Of a stretch of DNA of 18,284 nt, positions 7,650 to 15,400 are shown in pieces. Position 1 is the stretch's first letter. The number at the start of each line of letters is the position of its first letter. This DNA comes from Nitrosarchaeum sp. (GTDB lineage Archaea > Thermoproteota > Nitrososphaeria > Nitrososphaerales > Nitrosopumilaceae): positions 1 through 18,284 of the forward strand of contig SICY01000006.1 of assembly GCA_009697485.1 (NCBI GenBank). The letters are read 5' to 3'. The position numbers and the translations under genes are program-made. The notes beneath the pieces were generated by a model. The model did not search any database, had not been told where the DNA came from, and saw only the letters and a program-made list of their open reading frames with translations.

Positions 7650-7666
7650 TACTAGATCAACTAGTA
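7650..7666. promoter_or_regulatory. Perfect inverted repeat upstream of ilvB
   Basis: TACTAG (7650-7655) and CTAGTA (7661-7666) are perfect reverse complements separated by 5 bp, about 65 bp upstream of the ilvB start and close to the position where its promoter should lie. A third TACTAGT occurs at 7756-7762. The 17-bp palindromic layout resembles binding sites of dimeric archaeal regulators such as the Lrp/AsnC family. The remaining sequence from 7586 to 7826 shows no RNA gene or credible ORF. Confidence 0.35.
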
Positions 7667-7826
7667 ATAAGACACCCAATTTACCAGTTATAGTTGTGCT
7701 CATTGAAATTCAAATGTAACATACAATTGATAATTAATAAAGATTCTCAGAAAATTACTAGTGTTTTTTGACGTGTCTAGTCCAGAAGACTTAAACTGAT
7801 AATTTTTCATATTTGAAATAACGATT

Positions 7827-8231
7827 TTGTCTGAAAATGAAGAAATTATTAGAATAATTGAAGCACTATTTGAATCAGGAAAGACAAAGGATTTTTCATC
7901 ACTTAGAGACATTCATTTCAATGATTCTAGATTTTCAAGTTTTAGTGATTTACCACCATATGATCTAAAAGATTTTCAAACTACAGTAGAATTAGAGGAA
8001 TTAAAGTTCATAAGCATTTCTGATTATAGCTATCAAATTAAAAATCCAAAAATAAGTGTATTTGGAAATGCAGCTGTTGTAGCTTTGGAATTAAATCAGA
8101 AAGGAATGTTGGTAGACAACAAAGCATACACAGGTGAACATATTTCAATTGAAGGTAGGGCAACTTTTGTGTTAGTTAAACAGCCAACATGGAAAATTGT
8201 ACACATACATCTATCTCAAATAAAAAACTAA
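7827..8231 (+). CDS. SnoaL-like / NTF2-fold domain protein
   Basis: A 134-aa protein. The first helix is MSENEEIIRIIEALFESGKTKD, followed by a sheet-rich C-terminal half with the pattern SVFGNAAVVALELNQ....GRATFVLVKQPTWKIVHIHLS. That ending (a strand plus WKIVHxHLS) is typical of SnoaL-like and DUF4440-type NTF2-fold proteins, small alpha+beta cones that bind hydrophobic ligands or act as isomerase-like domains. No catalytic assignment is possible. The start is TTG 7827, since no in-frame ATG exists nearby and the protein then begins MSENEE. No Shine-Dalgarno sequence is visible, so the message may be leaderless. It ends 3 bp from the convergent aldolase gene. Confidence 0.75.
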   Translation: MSENEEIIRIIEALFESGKTKDFSSLRDIHFNDSRFSSFSDLPPYDLKDFQTTVELEELKFISISDYSYQIKNPKISVFGNAAVVALELNQKGMLVDNKAYTGEHISIEGRATFVLVKQPTWKIVHIHLSQIKN

Positions 8232-8234
8232 AAG

Positions 8235-9218
8235 CTATTTTTTATGTACTACTGGTTTGTGTTGTGGTTTAGCGTGTTGTGGTTTAGTTTGAGTAGGTGA
8301 GTTTGGTTTGTGTTGGGGTTTAGTTTGAGTAGGTGAGTTTGGTTTGTGTTGGGGTTTAGTTTGAGGTATGGTTTGTTGGGGTTTAGTTTGAGTAGGTGAG
8401 TTTGGTTTGTGTTGGGGTTTAGTTTGTTGTGGCTTTTCATTACATAGTGTTTGATATAATTTGAATGCCTGATCGACAGTTGCATTTCCATGAACAATAG
8501 ATCTAACAGCCCTGATCATTGCTACTGGGTTTTCAGATTGCCAGATATTTCGACCCATATCAACACCTACTGCACCACCTTTGATTGAATTGTATGTTAA
8601 TTGTAATGCATCTAGCTCTGGAATCTTTTTTCCACCTGCAACAATTATTGGTACAGGGCAAGATTGAACGACTTTATCAAAATTATCACAATAATATGTC
8701 TTAACAATATGAGCACCTTGTTCAGCAGCTATTCGGCATGCTAATGAAAGATATCGAGCATCTTTTCCAAGTTCTTTACCAACTGCAGTTACTGCAAGCA
8801 CTGGAATTCCATATTCTTCTGCCTCATTAACTAATTTTCCAAGATTTACAATAGTTTGATGTTCATATTTGGAGCCGACAAAAATAGACATTGCAAGTGC
8901 ACTGGCATTTAGTCTAATTGCATCTTTAATACTAACAGTGATTTCTTCTCGTGATAAATCTTCACCAATAATACTTGAACCACCAGATACTCGTAAAACC
9001 ATAGGTACGTTAGTAAAAGTTGGAACTGATGTTCTTTGCACACCTCGTGTAAGCATCAAAGAATCACAATATTTCAATAACGGTGCAATTACTTTTTTTG
9101 GATTTTCTAATTTTTCAGTAGGACCTAAAAAATATCCATGATCAACTGCCAACATTAACGCGCGGTTATTTTGTGGTTTGATAATTTGTGAAAGTCTATT
9201 TTTTAATCCCCAGTCCAT
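8235..9218 (-). CDS. LsrF/DhnA-like class I aldolase (thiolase) with a C-terminal K/P/Q/H/T repeat tail
   Basis: Residues 1-262 form a TIM-barrel aldolase very close to LsrF (3-hydroxy-5-phosphonooxypentane-2,4-dione thiolase) and DhnA-type fructose-bisphosphate aldolases. Visible blocks are MDWGLKNRLSQI, LMLAVDHGYFLGP, LTRGVQRTSVP, GSKYEHQ, the Schiff-base lysine Lys173 in HIVKTYYCD, CPVPIIVAGGKK and GVDMGRNIWQSENP. The phosphate site near the C-terminal barrel strands is intact. Residues 263-327 are a low-complexity tail built from near-identical units such as QHKPNSPTQTKP, strongly basic and free of acidic residues, which LsrF lacks. The substrate is unknown. ADH synthase (AroA') of archaeal shikimate precursor synthesis belongs to the same superfamily, but the block similarity favours LsrF. 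The Zn-dehydrogenase gene 46 bp upstream is probably co-transcribed. Confidence 0.88.
   Translation of the reverse strand: MDWGLKNRLSQIIKPQNNRALMLAVDHGYFLGPTEKLENPKKVIAPLLKYCDSLMLTRGVQRTSVPTFTNVPMVLRVSGGSSIIGEDLSREEITVSIKDAIRLNASALAMSIFVGSKYEHQTIVNLGKLVNEAEEYGIPVLAVTAVGKELGKDARYLSLACRIAAEQGAHIVKTYYCDNFDKVVQSCPVPIIVAGGKKIPELDALQLTYNSIKGGAVGVDMGRNIWQSENPVAMIRAVRSIVHGNATVDQAFKLYQTLCNEKPQQTKPQHKPNSPTQTKPQQTIPQTKPQHKPNSPTQTKPQHKPNSPTQTKPQHAKPQHKPVVHKK
8253..8432. repeat. G/T-rich imperfect tandem repeat encoding the aldolase tail
   Basis: A 36-bp unit (starting GTTTGGTTTGTG on the plus strand) is seen complete at 8301-8336, for 29 bp from 8337, and again from 8400, with partial units between and before them. 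Across 180 nt the plus strand has a single C (8273), an extreme strand asymmetry. It lies entirely within the 3' end of the aldolase reading frame and keeps that frame open, so it encodes the repeat tail. Confidence 0.9.
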
Positions 9219-9264
9219 ATCTCTTCGATTTTGAAAGAATAAGAATACCTTTCTTAAGCCTTTC

Positions 9265-10293
9265 TTATTTTGTAATAATTATTTTCATTGCATTATCACC
9301 ACTTCTAGCATGATCAAATGCTTTTTGAGAGTTTTGAATAGGATATGTATGAGTCACTAATTGTTTAACATCTATTTGAGATAATTCAATCAACCTGAGA
9401 GCTTCTTTGGTATCATTATCAGATGCAGCATAACTTGTCACTAATGTGATTTCTTTAGAATATATTTTACTCATATTCAAAACAATTTTTGCATCCTTTG
9501 AAGGAACACCAAACATCATAACAGCCCCACCTTTTCGTACCATATCAATTGCATCTTCTAATGCTTTGAGACTACTTGTAGCAACTATTGCCACATCCAC
9601 CCCTTTTCCTTCAGTATGATCCAAAATTCTTTGTTTTTTGTTCTCATCTAGAGAATTAATAGAATCTGTAATGTGAAATTTTTTTGCAAATCCTAATCTG
9701 AAATCATTCACATCAAAACAGAAAATCTTTGAGAATTTTTTAGATTGCGCAAGCATTACATGCATCATTCCAGTAGGACCAACGCCAAAAATTGCAACCG
9801 AGTCTCCTTCTTGGTAAGAGTATTTTGTCCATGCTCTAACACAACATGCCAAGGGTTCAATCATTGCAGCTTCTTCAAAACTCATAGAATCAGGAATCTT
9901 AAGCACTCCTCCATGTTCTACATTCCATTTTGGTACAACATATTCTTCAGATAGACCACATGGCAAAAGATTTGTTTCAGAATATTTTGGACACATTGTT
10001 TCATTGCCATGTTTACACAAGTGACAAGAATAACATGGAACATGATGATGAGTAAATACCCTGTCACCTTTTTTAAATGCAGTTACACCAGAGCTAATAT
10101 CAATAATTACGCCGGCAGGTTCATGACCTAATCGCATCGAAGGTTGTCCATATTCTCCAAATACTTTTTCCAAGTCAGACCCACATATACCACATGCATG
10201 CATTTGTACCAAAATATCTCCAGAACTTAATATCGGATTTTCTGTTTCTCTAATTGAGATAACAGATGGTTCTTTGACATATGCCGTCTTCAT
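9265..10293 (-). CDS. Zinc-dependent medium-chain dehydrogenase (sorbitol/threonine dehydrogenase-like)
   Basis: A 342-aa MDR-superfamily oxidoreductase. The catalytic zinc ligands are Cys37 (GICGSDLEK) and His57-Glu58 (GHEPAG). Four structural-zinc cysteines, Cys87, Cys90, Cys93 and Cys101, lie in VPCYSCHLCKHGNETMCPKY. The Rossmann nucleotide motif is VAIFGVGPTGMMH near residue 170, followed by an acidic strand end (FCFDVND) that favours NAD(H). Members oxidise polyols, sugars or L-threonine; the substrate cannot be read from the sequence. It starts at ATG 10293 with a TATA box about 24 nt upstream. The aldolase gene follows after 46 bp on the same strand, suggesting a dehydrogenase-aldolase pathway pair. 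Confidence 0.88.
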   Translation of the reverse strand: MKTAYVKEPSVISIRETENPILSSGDILVQMHACGICGSDLEKVFGEYGQPSMRLGHEPAGVIIDISSGVTAFKKGDRVFTHHHVPCYSCHLCKHGNETMCPKYSETNLLPCGLSEEYVVPKWNVEHGGVLKIPDSMSFEEAAMIEPLACCVRAWTKYSYQEGDSVAIFGVGPTGMMHVMLAQSKKFSKIFCFDVNDFRLGFAKKFHITDSINSLDENKKQRILDHTEGKGVDVAIVATSSLKALEDAIDMVRKGGAVMMFGVPSKDAKIVLNMSKIYSKEITLVTSYAASDNDTKEALRLIELSQIDVKQLVTHTYPIQNSQKAFDHARSGDNAMKIIITK

Positions 10294-10312
10294 ATCAAAA
10301 CTTTAGAAGATT

Positions 10313-10322
10313 GAATATAAGT
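10313..10322 (-). promoter_or_regulatory. TATA box for the Zn-dehydrogenase gene
   Basis: The minus strand reads ACTTATATTC, centred about 24 nt upstream of the ATG at 10293 and just after the stop codon of the ATP synthase F gene. This suggests a separate leaderless or short-leader transcript. Confidence 0.55.
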
Positions 10323-10330
10323 AGATTAAA

Positions 10331-10624
10331 TTATACACCAAGGATCTTTTTGAGCATTAATCGATAATCAACCTCAGATTTTTCACTTCCCACTGAAGGT
10401 AATGCAAAAACCAGAGTGGATTTTGCTGCTCGAAGTGCAGTTAGTTCATCACTAATAGATTCAGTCATATCATCACTTACCAAAATTAATCCAACGTCAG
10501 AATCATCAGTTAGTTTCTTAATTTCATCTAGTGTTTTTTTAGGTGTATCTGAGATTATTCCATGCACTCCTGCTAATTGGAAGCTTGTAACAAAGGATTT
10601 GCTTCCTACAGTGAATATTTTCAC
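10331..10624 (-). CDS. atpF: V/A-type ATP synthase subunit F
   Basis: A 97-aa protein that fits the small central-stalk subunit F of archaeal A1Ao ATP synthase (usual length about 100 aa). It has the Rossmann-like pattern MKIFTVGSKSFVTSFQLAGVHGI, then VGLILVSDDMTESI, STLVFALPSVGSEKS and a C-terminal DYRLMLKKILGV helix. In the complex the C-terminal helix modulates rotation and ATP hydrolysis next to subunit D. It starts at GTG 10624; no ATG is available. No other ATP synthase gene is in this window, so the subunit is encoded apart from at least its immediate operon partners. Confidence 0.85.
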   Translation of the reverse strand: MKIFTVGSKSFVTSFQLAGVHGIISDTPKKTLDEIKKLTDDSDVGLILVSDDMTESISDELTALRAAKSTLVFALPSVGSEKSEVDYRLMLKKILGV

Positions 10625-10644
10625 AGATCAAAATTTTGTTTATT

Positions 10645-10654
10645 CTAATTTAAC
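10645..10654 (-). promoter_or_regulatory. Candidate TATA box for the ATP synthase F gene
   Basis: The minus strand reads GGTTAAATTA, about 25 nt upstream of the GTG start, in the 89-bp divergent spacer shared with the plus-strand 98-aa gene. Confidence 0.4.
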
Positions 10655-10713
10655 CCTTTTTGGAGAGATTAGATCAGGAAAGATTGATTTAGTTTAAGAT
10701 AGCAAAGCAAATC

Positions 10714-11010
10714 ATGGTAAAAATTGACAGTCAAAAAAATGTCTACCTATTCACGCATGGAAGAATGGATCTACAAGAAAAAGCAGTAAGCATCCTAGTC
10801 TCAAAAGGATTCTCAAAGGAGAAAATCGTCATGGCATTACCAAGCAAAGTTGGAAATGTTGGAGATTACATGGCAATGCTTTGGATGCCACCTACCCCAG
10901 ATCACATAAAAATTCAGCACATAACCAAAGTTGAAGAAGTAAAACCAGAAGGAATGATTGGGCTTTGGAAAGGTGTTTCAAAAGAGGACATTGAAACTAT
11001 TCCGTTATAA
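10714..11010 (+). CDS. Uncharacterised 98-aa protein
   Basis: A soluble alpha/beta protein. Its first half looks like a small flavodoxin- or Rossmann-like unit (KNVYLFTHGRMDLQEKAVSILVSKGFSKEKIVMALPSK). A middle segment rich in Met/Trp/Pro follows (GDYMAMLWMPPTPDHIKIQH), ending in GMIGLWKGVSKEDIETIPL. I do not recognise a family and see no catalytic motif. It starts at ATG 10714 with an AT-rich TTTAGTTTAAGA about 22 nt before it. It is divergent from the ATP synthase F gene and ends 5 bp from the convergent 83-aa gene. Confidence 0.7.
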   Translation: MVKIDSQKNVYLFTHGRMDLQEKAVSILVSKGFSKEKIVMALPSKVGNVGDYMAMLWMPPTPDHIKIQHITKVEEVKPEGMIGLWKGVSKEDIETIPL

Positions 11011-11015
11011 TAGAA

Positions 11016-11267
11016 CTAGCTGAATCCAGCACCAAATTCATCACCCTTTTGAAGAGGGTCACCAGAATCTGAATTTTTTAATTTTAAATAAAGCAATGAT
11101 TCATAGACTAACTTTGTTGTGTCCTCATCATTTAGATTTGAATTAGATTTTGCATGGTCTTTGTATTTTTGTAGTTTCTGGGCATTTTGTTCATCAACAG
11201 ATAATCCATCTTTTTCCATCATTGTTGCAACTTTTTCAATTAGAGAATTGTATTGCTTTTCATCCAT
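11016..11267 (-). CDS. Uncharacterised acidic 83-aa protein
   Basis: A hydrophilic, largely helical protein (YNSLIEKVATMMEKDGLSVDEQNAQKLQKYKDHAKS and DEDTTKLVYESLLYLKLKN) with a flexible Gly/Asp-rich C-terminus ending GDEFGAGFS. No metal-binding, membrane or signal features are seen and the family is not recognised. ATG 11267 is the only good start. It is downstream of the SWIM-domain gene on the same strand with a 50-bp spacer. Confidence 0.65.
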   Translation of the reverse strand: MDEKQYNSLIEKVATMMEKDGLSVDEQNAQKLQKYKDHAKSNSNLNDEDTTKLVYESLLYLKLKNSDSGDPLQKGDEFGAGFS

Positions 11268-11300
11268 AATTATTTTGTATTATTTCTAGTTATTAACAAG

Positions 11301-11314
11301 TTCTAATAATAGAA
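11301..11314 (-). terminator. Small hairpin after the SWIM gene
   Basis: TTCTA-TTAT-TAGAA forms a perfect 5-bp AT-rich stem just after the stop of the SWIM-domain gene and before the 83-aa gene. It could be a weak 3'-end or processing signal. The stem is short and AT-rich, so chance is possible. Confidence 0.25.
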
Positions 11315-11317
11315 TTT

Positions 11318-11620
11318 TTATAAATCTAAAATCAACCCTGAAAGAAAATCACCATACTCTTCATCAGAAAATCTAATTGTTTCTATTTTATTTTCTTTTT
11401 TAGCCAAATATGTAGATTCTAAATGATAGCAAATTGTTTTTCCATTTAATCTACCAAAATAATATCCAAGACACGAACAATACTGAGCATCAGGATCTAA
11501 CCAATGTTCCTTACCTTTTCCAACTACAGTCCAAATTTTTCTTTGACTGGGTTCAAAAAGATGTAATTTAACGCGTTTTTCAGAAACTACAGATTCGATT
11601 CTTTCAGAATCTTTGTTCAT
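11318..11620 (-). CDS. SWIM zinc-finger domain protein
   Basis: A 100-aa protein with a SWIM signature CxC-x(n)-CxH: Cys48 and Cys50 in QYCSC, then Cys64 and His66 in TICYHL, with the aromatic/glycine spacing typical of the domain. SWIM fingers bind zinc and mediate DNA or protein contact. In eukaryotes and archaea some stand-alone SWIM proteins (Sws1-type) work with RecA/RadA paralogues in recombination. That link is family knowledge, not shown here. The N-terminus (VKLHLFEPSQRKIWTVVGKGKEHW) looks like a short beta-sheet leading into the finger. It is divergent from the metallophosphoesterase gene across 34 bp, so the two probably share a control region. Confidence 0.78.
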   Translation of the reverse strand: MNKDSERIESVVSEKRVKLHLFEPSQRKIWTVVGKGKEHWLDPDAQYCSCLGYYFGRLNGKTICYHLESTYLAKKENKIETIRFSDEEYGDFLSGLILDL

Positions 11621-11654
11621 AAGAATTTAATCCATTGTCTATTGTATATCTTTG

Positions 11655-12404
11655 ATGCTCAAAACAAGAATAATTCCATCAAAACCAATAATGGTTTTAG
11701 AGGGGAGAAAAAAGAATCTCATAGTTACAGATTTTCATATTGGATTTGAAAGTACGCTTGCATCAAATGAGATCTTTATTGGAAAAAATACATCAATCAA
11801 TGAGACAATAGAGGAATTATCAAGTGTTATTGATTCAGAAAAACCAGACTCGCTTATTTTATTAGGAGATATAAAATCTAGCATCAAAAACATCTCAAAA
11901 AGTGAATGGGATGAAGTTCCATTATTTTTTAATAGAATTAAACAAAAATGTGATATAATATTAATTCCTGGAAATCATGATGCAAACATACAGAGACTAG
12001 TTCCAGAAAATATTTCAATGATTAGTTCTATTGGGATGGTGGAAGAAAATATTTTACTTACGCATGGGCATACAATGCCTTCAGAAAATTTTTCCCATGT
12101 AGATAAAATCATCATGGGCCATGTACATCCTGTATTTTTTCAAGAAGATTCCGTATTAAATGGACAAAGAGTATGGGTTTTGATAAAGACAGAAAAACAA
12201 AATATTTTTCCAAATAAGTCAGGGGATATAGAAATAACGATTATTCCATCATTTAACAGATATTTTTATGCAACGCACAAAAAAAAATATAAAAAATCAA
12301 TTTCTCCAATAATAGAAAAAATCAAACAAGTATCATCTGCCAGAATAATTACATTGGATGGAACAATTATTGGAGATGAATCAATAATTGATCAAGTGTT
12401 ATAG
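11655..12404 (+). CDS. Calcineurin-like metallophosphoesterase
   Basis: A 249-aa protein with the complete dimetal phosphoesterase set: Asp26-x-His28 (TDFHIG), Gly71-Asp72 (LLGDIK), Asn107-His108-Asp109 (PGNHDAN), His137 (LTHGHTMP) and His156-x-His158 (MGHVHP). The last third is Lys-rich and may be a DNA-contact or regulatory extension. The overall form resembles the archaeal and PdeM-type phosphoesterases that are often found with DNA-repair helicase genes. That would fit the divergent SWIM gene, but the substrate is unknown. ATG 11655 is chosen over the adjacent TTG at 11652. It converges on carB. Confidence 0.85.
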   Translation: MLKTRIIPSKPIMVLEGRKKNLIVTDFHIGFESTLASNEIFIGKNTSINETIEELSSVIDSEKPDSLILLGDIKSSIKNISKSEWDEVPLFFNRIKQKCDIILIPGNHDANIQRLVPENISMISSIGMVEENILLTHGHTMPSENFSHVDKIIMGHVHPVFFQEDSVLNGQRVWVLIKTEKQNIFPNKSGDIEITIIPSFNRYFYATHKKKYKKSISPIIEKIKQVSSARIITLDGTIIGDESIIDQVL

Positions 12405-12444
12405 TTGAATTCAAGTCAAGAATCATTTTTGTTACAAATGTTCA

Positions 12445-15400
12445 CTATTCTATTTTATCATAGGGTTCAATAGGATCTTTTGTTGTCTGATTATCTTTGA
12501 GCCATTCCAGAGTCTTTACAAAAGAATCGGCTAGCTCAATAGTTGTAAGAACAGGAATTCCCAATTCAAGGGATTTTCTTCTAATTTGATATTCATCCTC
12601 AAGCATTCCAACATATTTTTCAAGGGTTGATGTACTGGGAATATTTATGATAAAGTCTATCTTTCGTTCATAAAGCAAATCTGCAATGTTAGGTTTTCTT
12701 GTAGGTTCTGAAATTTTGTGAACGACTTCAACATCGCCAATCTTTTCTTCAAAAAATTCTGCAGTATGCTCAGTTGCAAGTATTTTAAATCCAAGACTTT
12801 TCAATCGTGCGATTGGTTGCAGTAACTTTTCTTTATTTTGAGAACCGCCTACTGTAACAAGTGCTGTACCTGTACTTGGAAGAGTATATCCTGCAGAAGT
12901 AAGCCCTTTAGCTAACGCATCGTAAAAGCTTGTACCAAAGCATGCAACTTCGCCAGTAGATTGCATTTCTACTCCTAGTCTAATATCTGCCCCTTCTAGT
13001 TGCATAAATGAGAATTGAGGTACCTTGATTCCAAAATTATGAATTTTTTGCCATTTGTTTTCAGGTAATTTAGGTAGAGGCTTACCCAAGATTGCCTTTG
13101 CTGCTAGTGAGATAAGATTGGTCTTAACGAGTTTTGATACAAAAGGCATGGAACGAGATGCTCTAATGTTTAATTCAATTACATATACATGATCATCATG
13201 GATTAGAAATTGCAAATTAAATGGTCCTTTGACATTAAATGTTTTTGCAATCTTTGTAGAGTATTCAGTTATAGTTTCAATAGTTTTGTTGTTTAGTCGC
13301 CATGGTGGAATGCACATCATAGCATCACCAGAATGAACACCTGCACTTTCAATGTGTTCAACTATGGCACCGATTATGACATCGGTTCCATTACTAACTC
13401 CATCAACATCAACTTCTAATGAATTTAGCATGAATTTTGAGATAACAACTGGATGATCAGGAGATACGTCTGTTGCTTCTTTAACATATTTTTTTAATTC
13501 ATCTTGAGACCATACAACTTTCATTGCAGCACCAGATAACACGTATGAAGGTCTAACAATTACTGGAAAGCCCACATCTTGTGCAAAACTTTTTGCCTCA
13601 GTAATATTTGAAAATGCTTGCCATCGAGGCTGTTGAATATGTAATTTATCTAATTCAGCACTGAATTTGGAACGGTCTTCTGCTCTATCAACATCATCTG
13701 CAGCAGTACCCATTATGTTAATACCGTTTTTTGCAAGACCTAATGTCAAATTATTTGCAGTCTGGCCTCCAACACAAGTAACTATACCTTTTGGATTTTC
13801 AAATTCTGCAATATCCAAAATTCTTTCCAAAGTTAATTCTTCAAAGTATAGTCTGCTACAAATATCATAATCAGTAGAAACAGTTTCGGGATTACAGTTT
13901 ACAACTGAAATATTTTTTTCACCATTTTCTTGCAAACCCCAAACCATATTCACAGTACCCCAATCAAATTCTACGCTGCTGCCAATACGATAAGGACCTG
14001 CACCAAGTACGATGACCCCTTTTTCATCAGATGTGATTTGAATATCGTTTTGATTACCACCATATGTCAGATAGAGGTAATTGGTGACTGCTGGCCATTC
14101 AGCTGCTAAAGTATCAATTTGCTTTACAGAAGGCAAAACCCCTGCTTTTTTACGTATTTCACGTATTTCTTCAGCAGATTTGTCTTTTGCACGAGCGATT
14201 TGCTTATCAGAAAATCCCATCTTTTTTGATTCCCAAAGTAAAGAAGTGGTAAGTTGTTCTTGTTTTAATTTGGATTCAACATCGATAATATTTTTGATCT
14301 TTTCAATAAACCAAGGATCAATTGCAGAAAGTTTATAGATTTTTTCAACTGAGATTCCCATCTTAAGTGCAGCAGCCACATAATACAAAATTAAATCATC
14401 AGGATGAGAGAGATGTTCTTCTATTTGCTCTTCATCATATGATTCCAGAGTTACACGATTTAGAACAAGACCATCATTTCCAATATCAAGCATCCGTATT
14501 GATTTTTGTAATGATTCCTCAAAGCTTCTTCCAACTGCCATAACTTCACCAACTGATTTCATTGTAGGACCAAGTTTTCGTTTTACAAGATCAAATTTTG
14601 CAAAATCCCATCGAGGATGCTTGCATACAATATAATCCAAAGAAGGCTCAAAACAAGCAGTGGTAGTTTGTGTAATTCTGTTTTCTAGTTCTGGTAATGT
14701 ATATCCCAAGCCAATTTTTGCAGACATGTATGCAAGTGGATAACCAGTTGCTTTGCTTGCAAGTGCAGAAGAACGTGAGAGTCTAGGATTAATTTCGATT
14801 GCAACGTATCTATCAGAATCAGGATCCAATCCATATTGTATGTTACATTCACCTACAATTCCAACATGTTTTGTTGCACGCAAAGCTGCAGTGCGAAGCA
14901 TATGATATTCATGATTATCAATTGTTTGAGAAGGTGCAACAACGATGTTATCACCAGTGTGAACTTTCATTGAAAGAACATTTTCCATATTACAAACAAT
15001 TACATTATTCCCATCATAATCTTGCATTACTTCATATTCTATTTGCTTCCAATGTCCAATGTATTCCTCAATTAGAACTTGGCCCACAAGACTTGCCCTT
15101 AGCCCGCGTTCAACAATTTCGTGTAATTCAATTTCATTGTAAGCAACTCCACCTCCCTTACCGCCAAGTGTATACGCTACTCGAATAATTACAGGATATC
15201 CTAATTCTTGAGCAATTTCTTTGGCATCTGTAAAATTTGTAACAGTTCTACTTTTTAGAATTGGAACATTGCACTGATTCATGGAGTCTTTGAAGAGTTG
15301 GCGGTCCTCAGTTCTTTGAATCCCCTGAATTTGTGTACCTAAAACATGCACTCCATACTTTTCAAGTATGCCTGCTTGTGCAAGATTAACACCACAATTC

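Noticed and set aside
7586..7826. tRNA or other RNA gene in the ilvB upstream spacer
   Set aside because: No T-arm GGTTCAAATCC-like sequence, no cloverleaf stems and no GC-rich island. Only the palindrome and AT-rich promoter-like DNA are visible.
8253..8432. CRISPR array or G-quadruplex array
   Set aside because: Units are contiguous with no unique spacers and keep an open reading frame. The G runs are mostly GG with few GGGG, too weak to claim quadruplexes.
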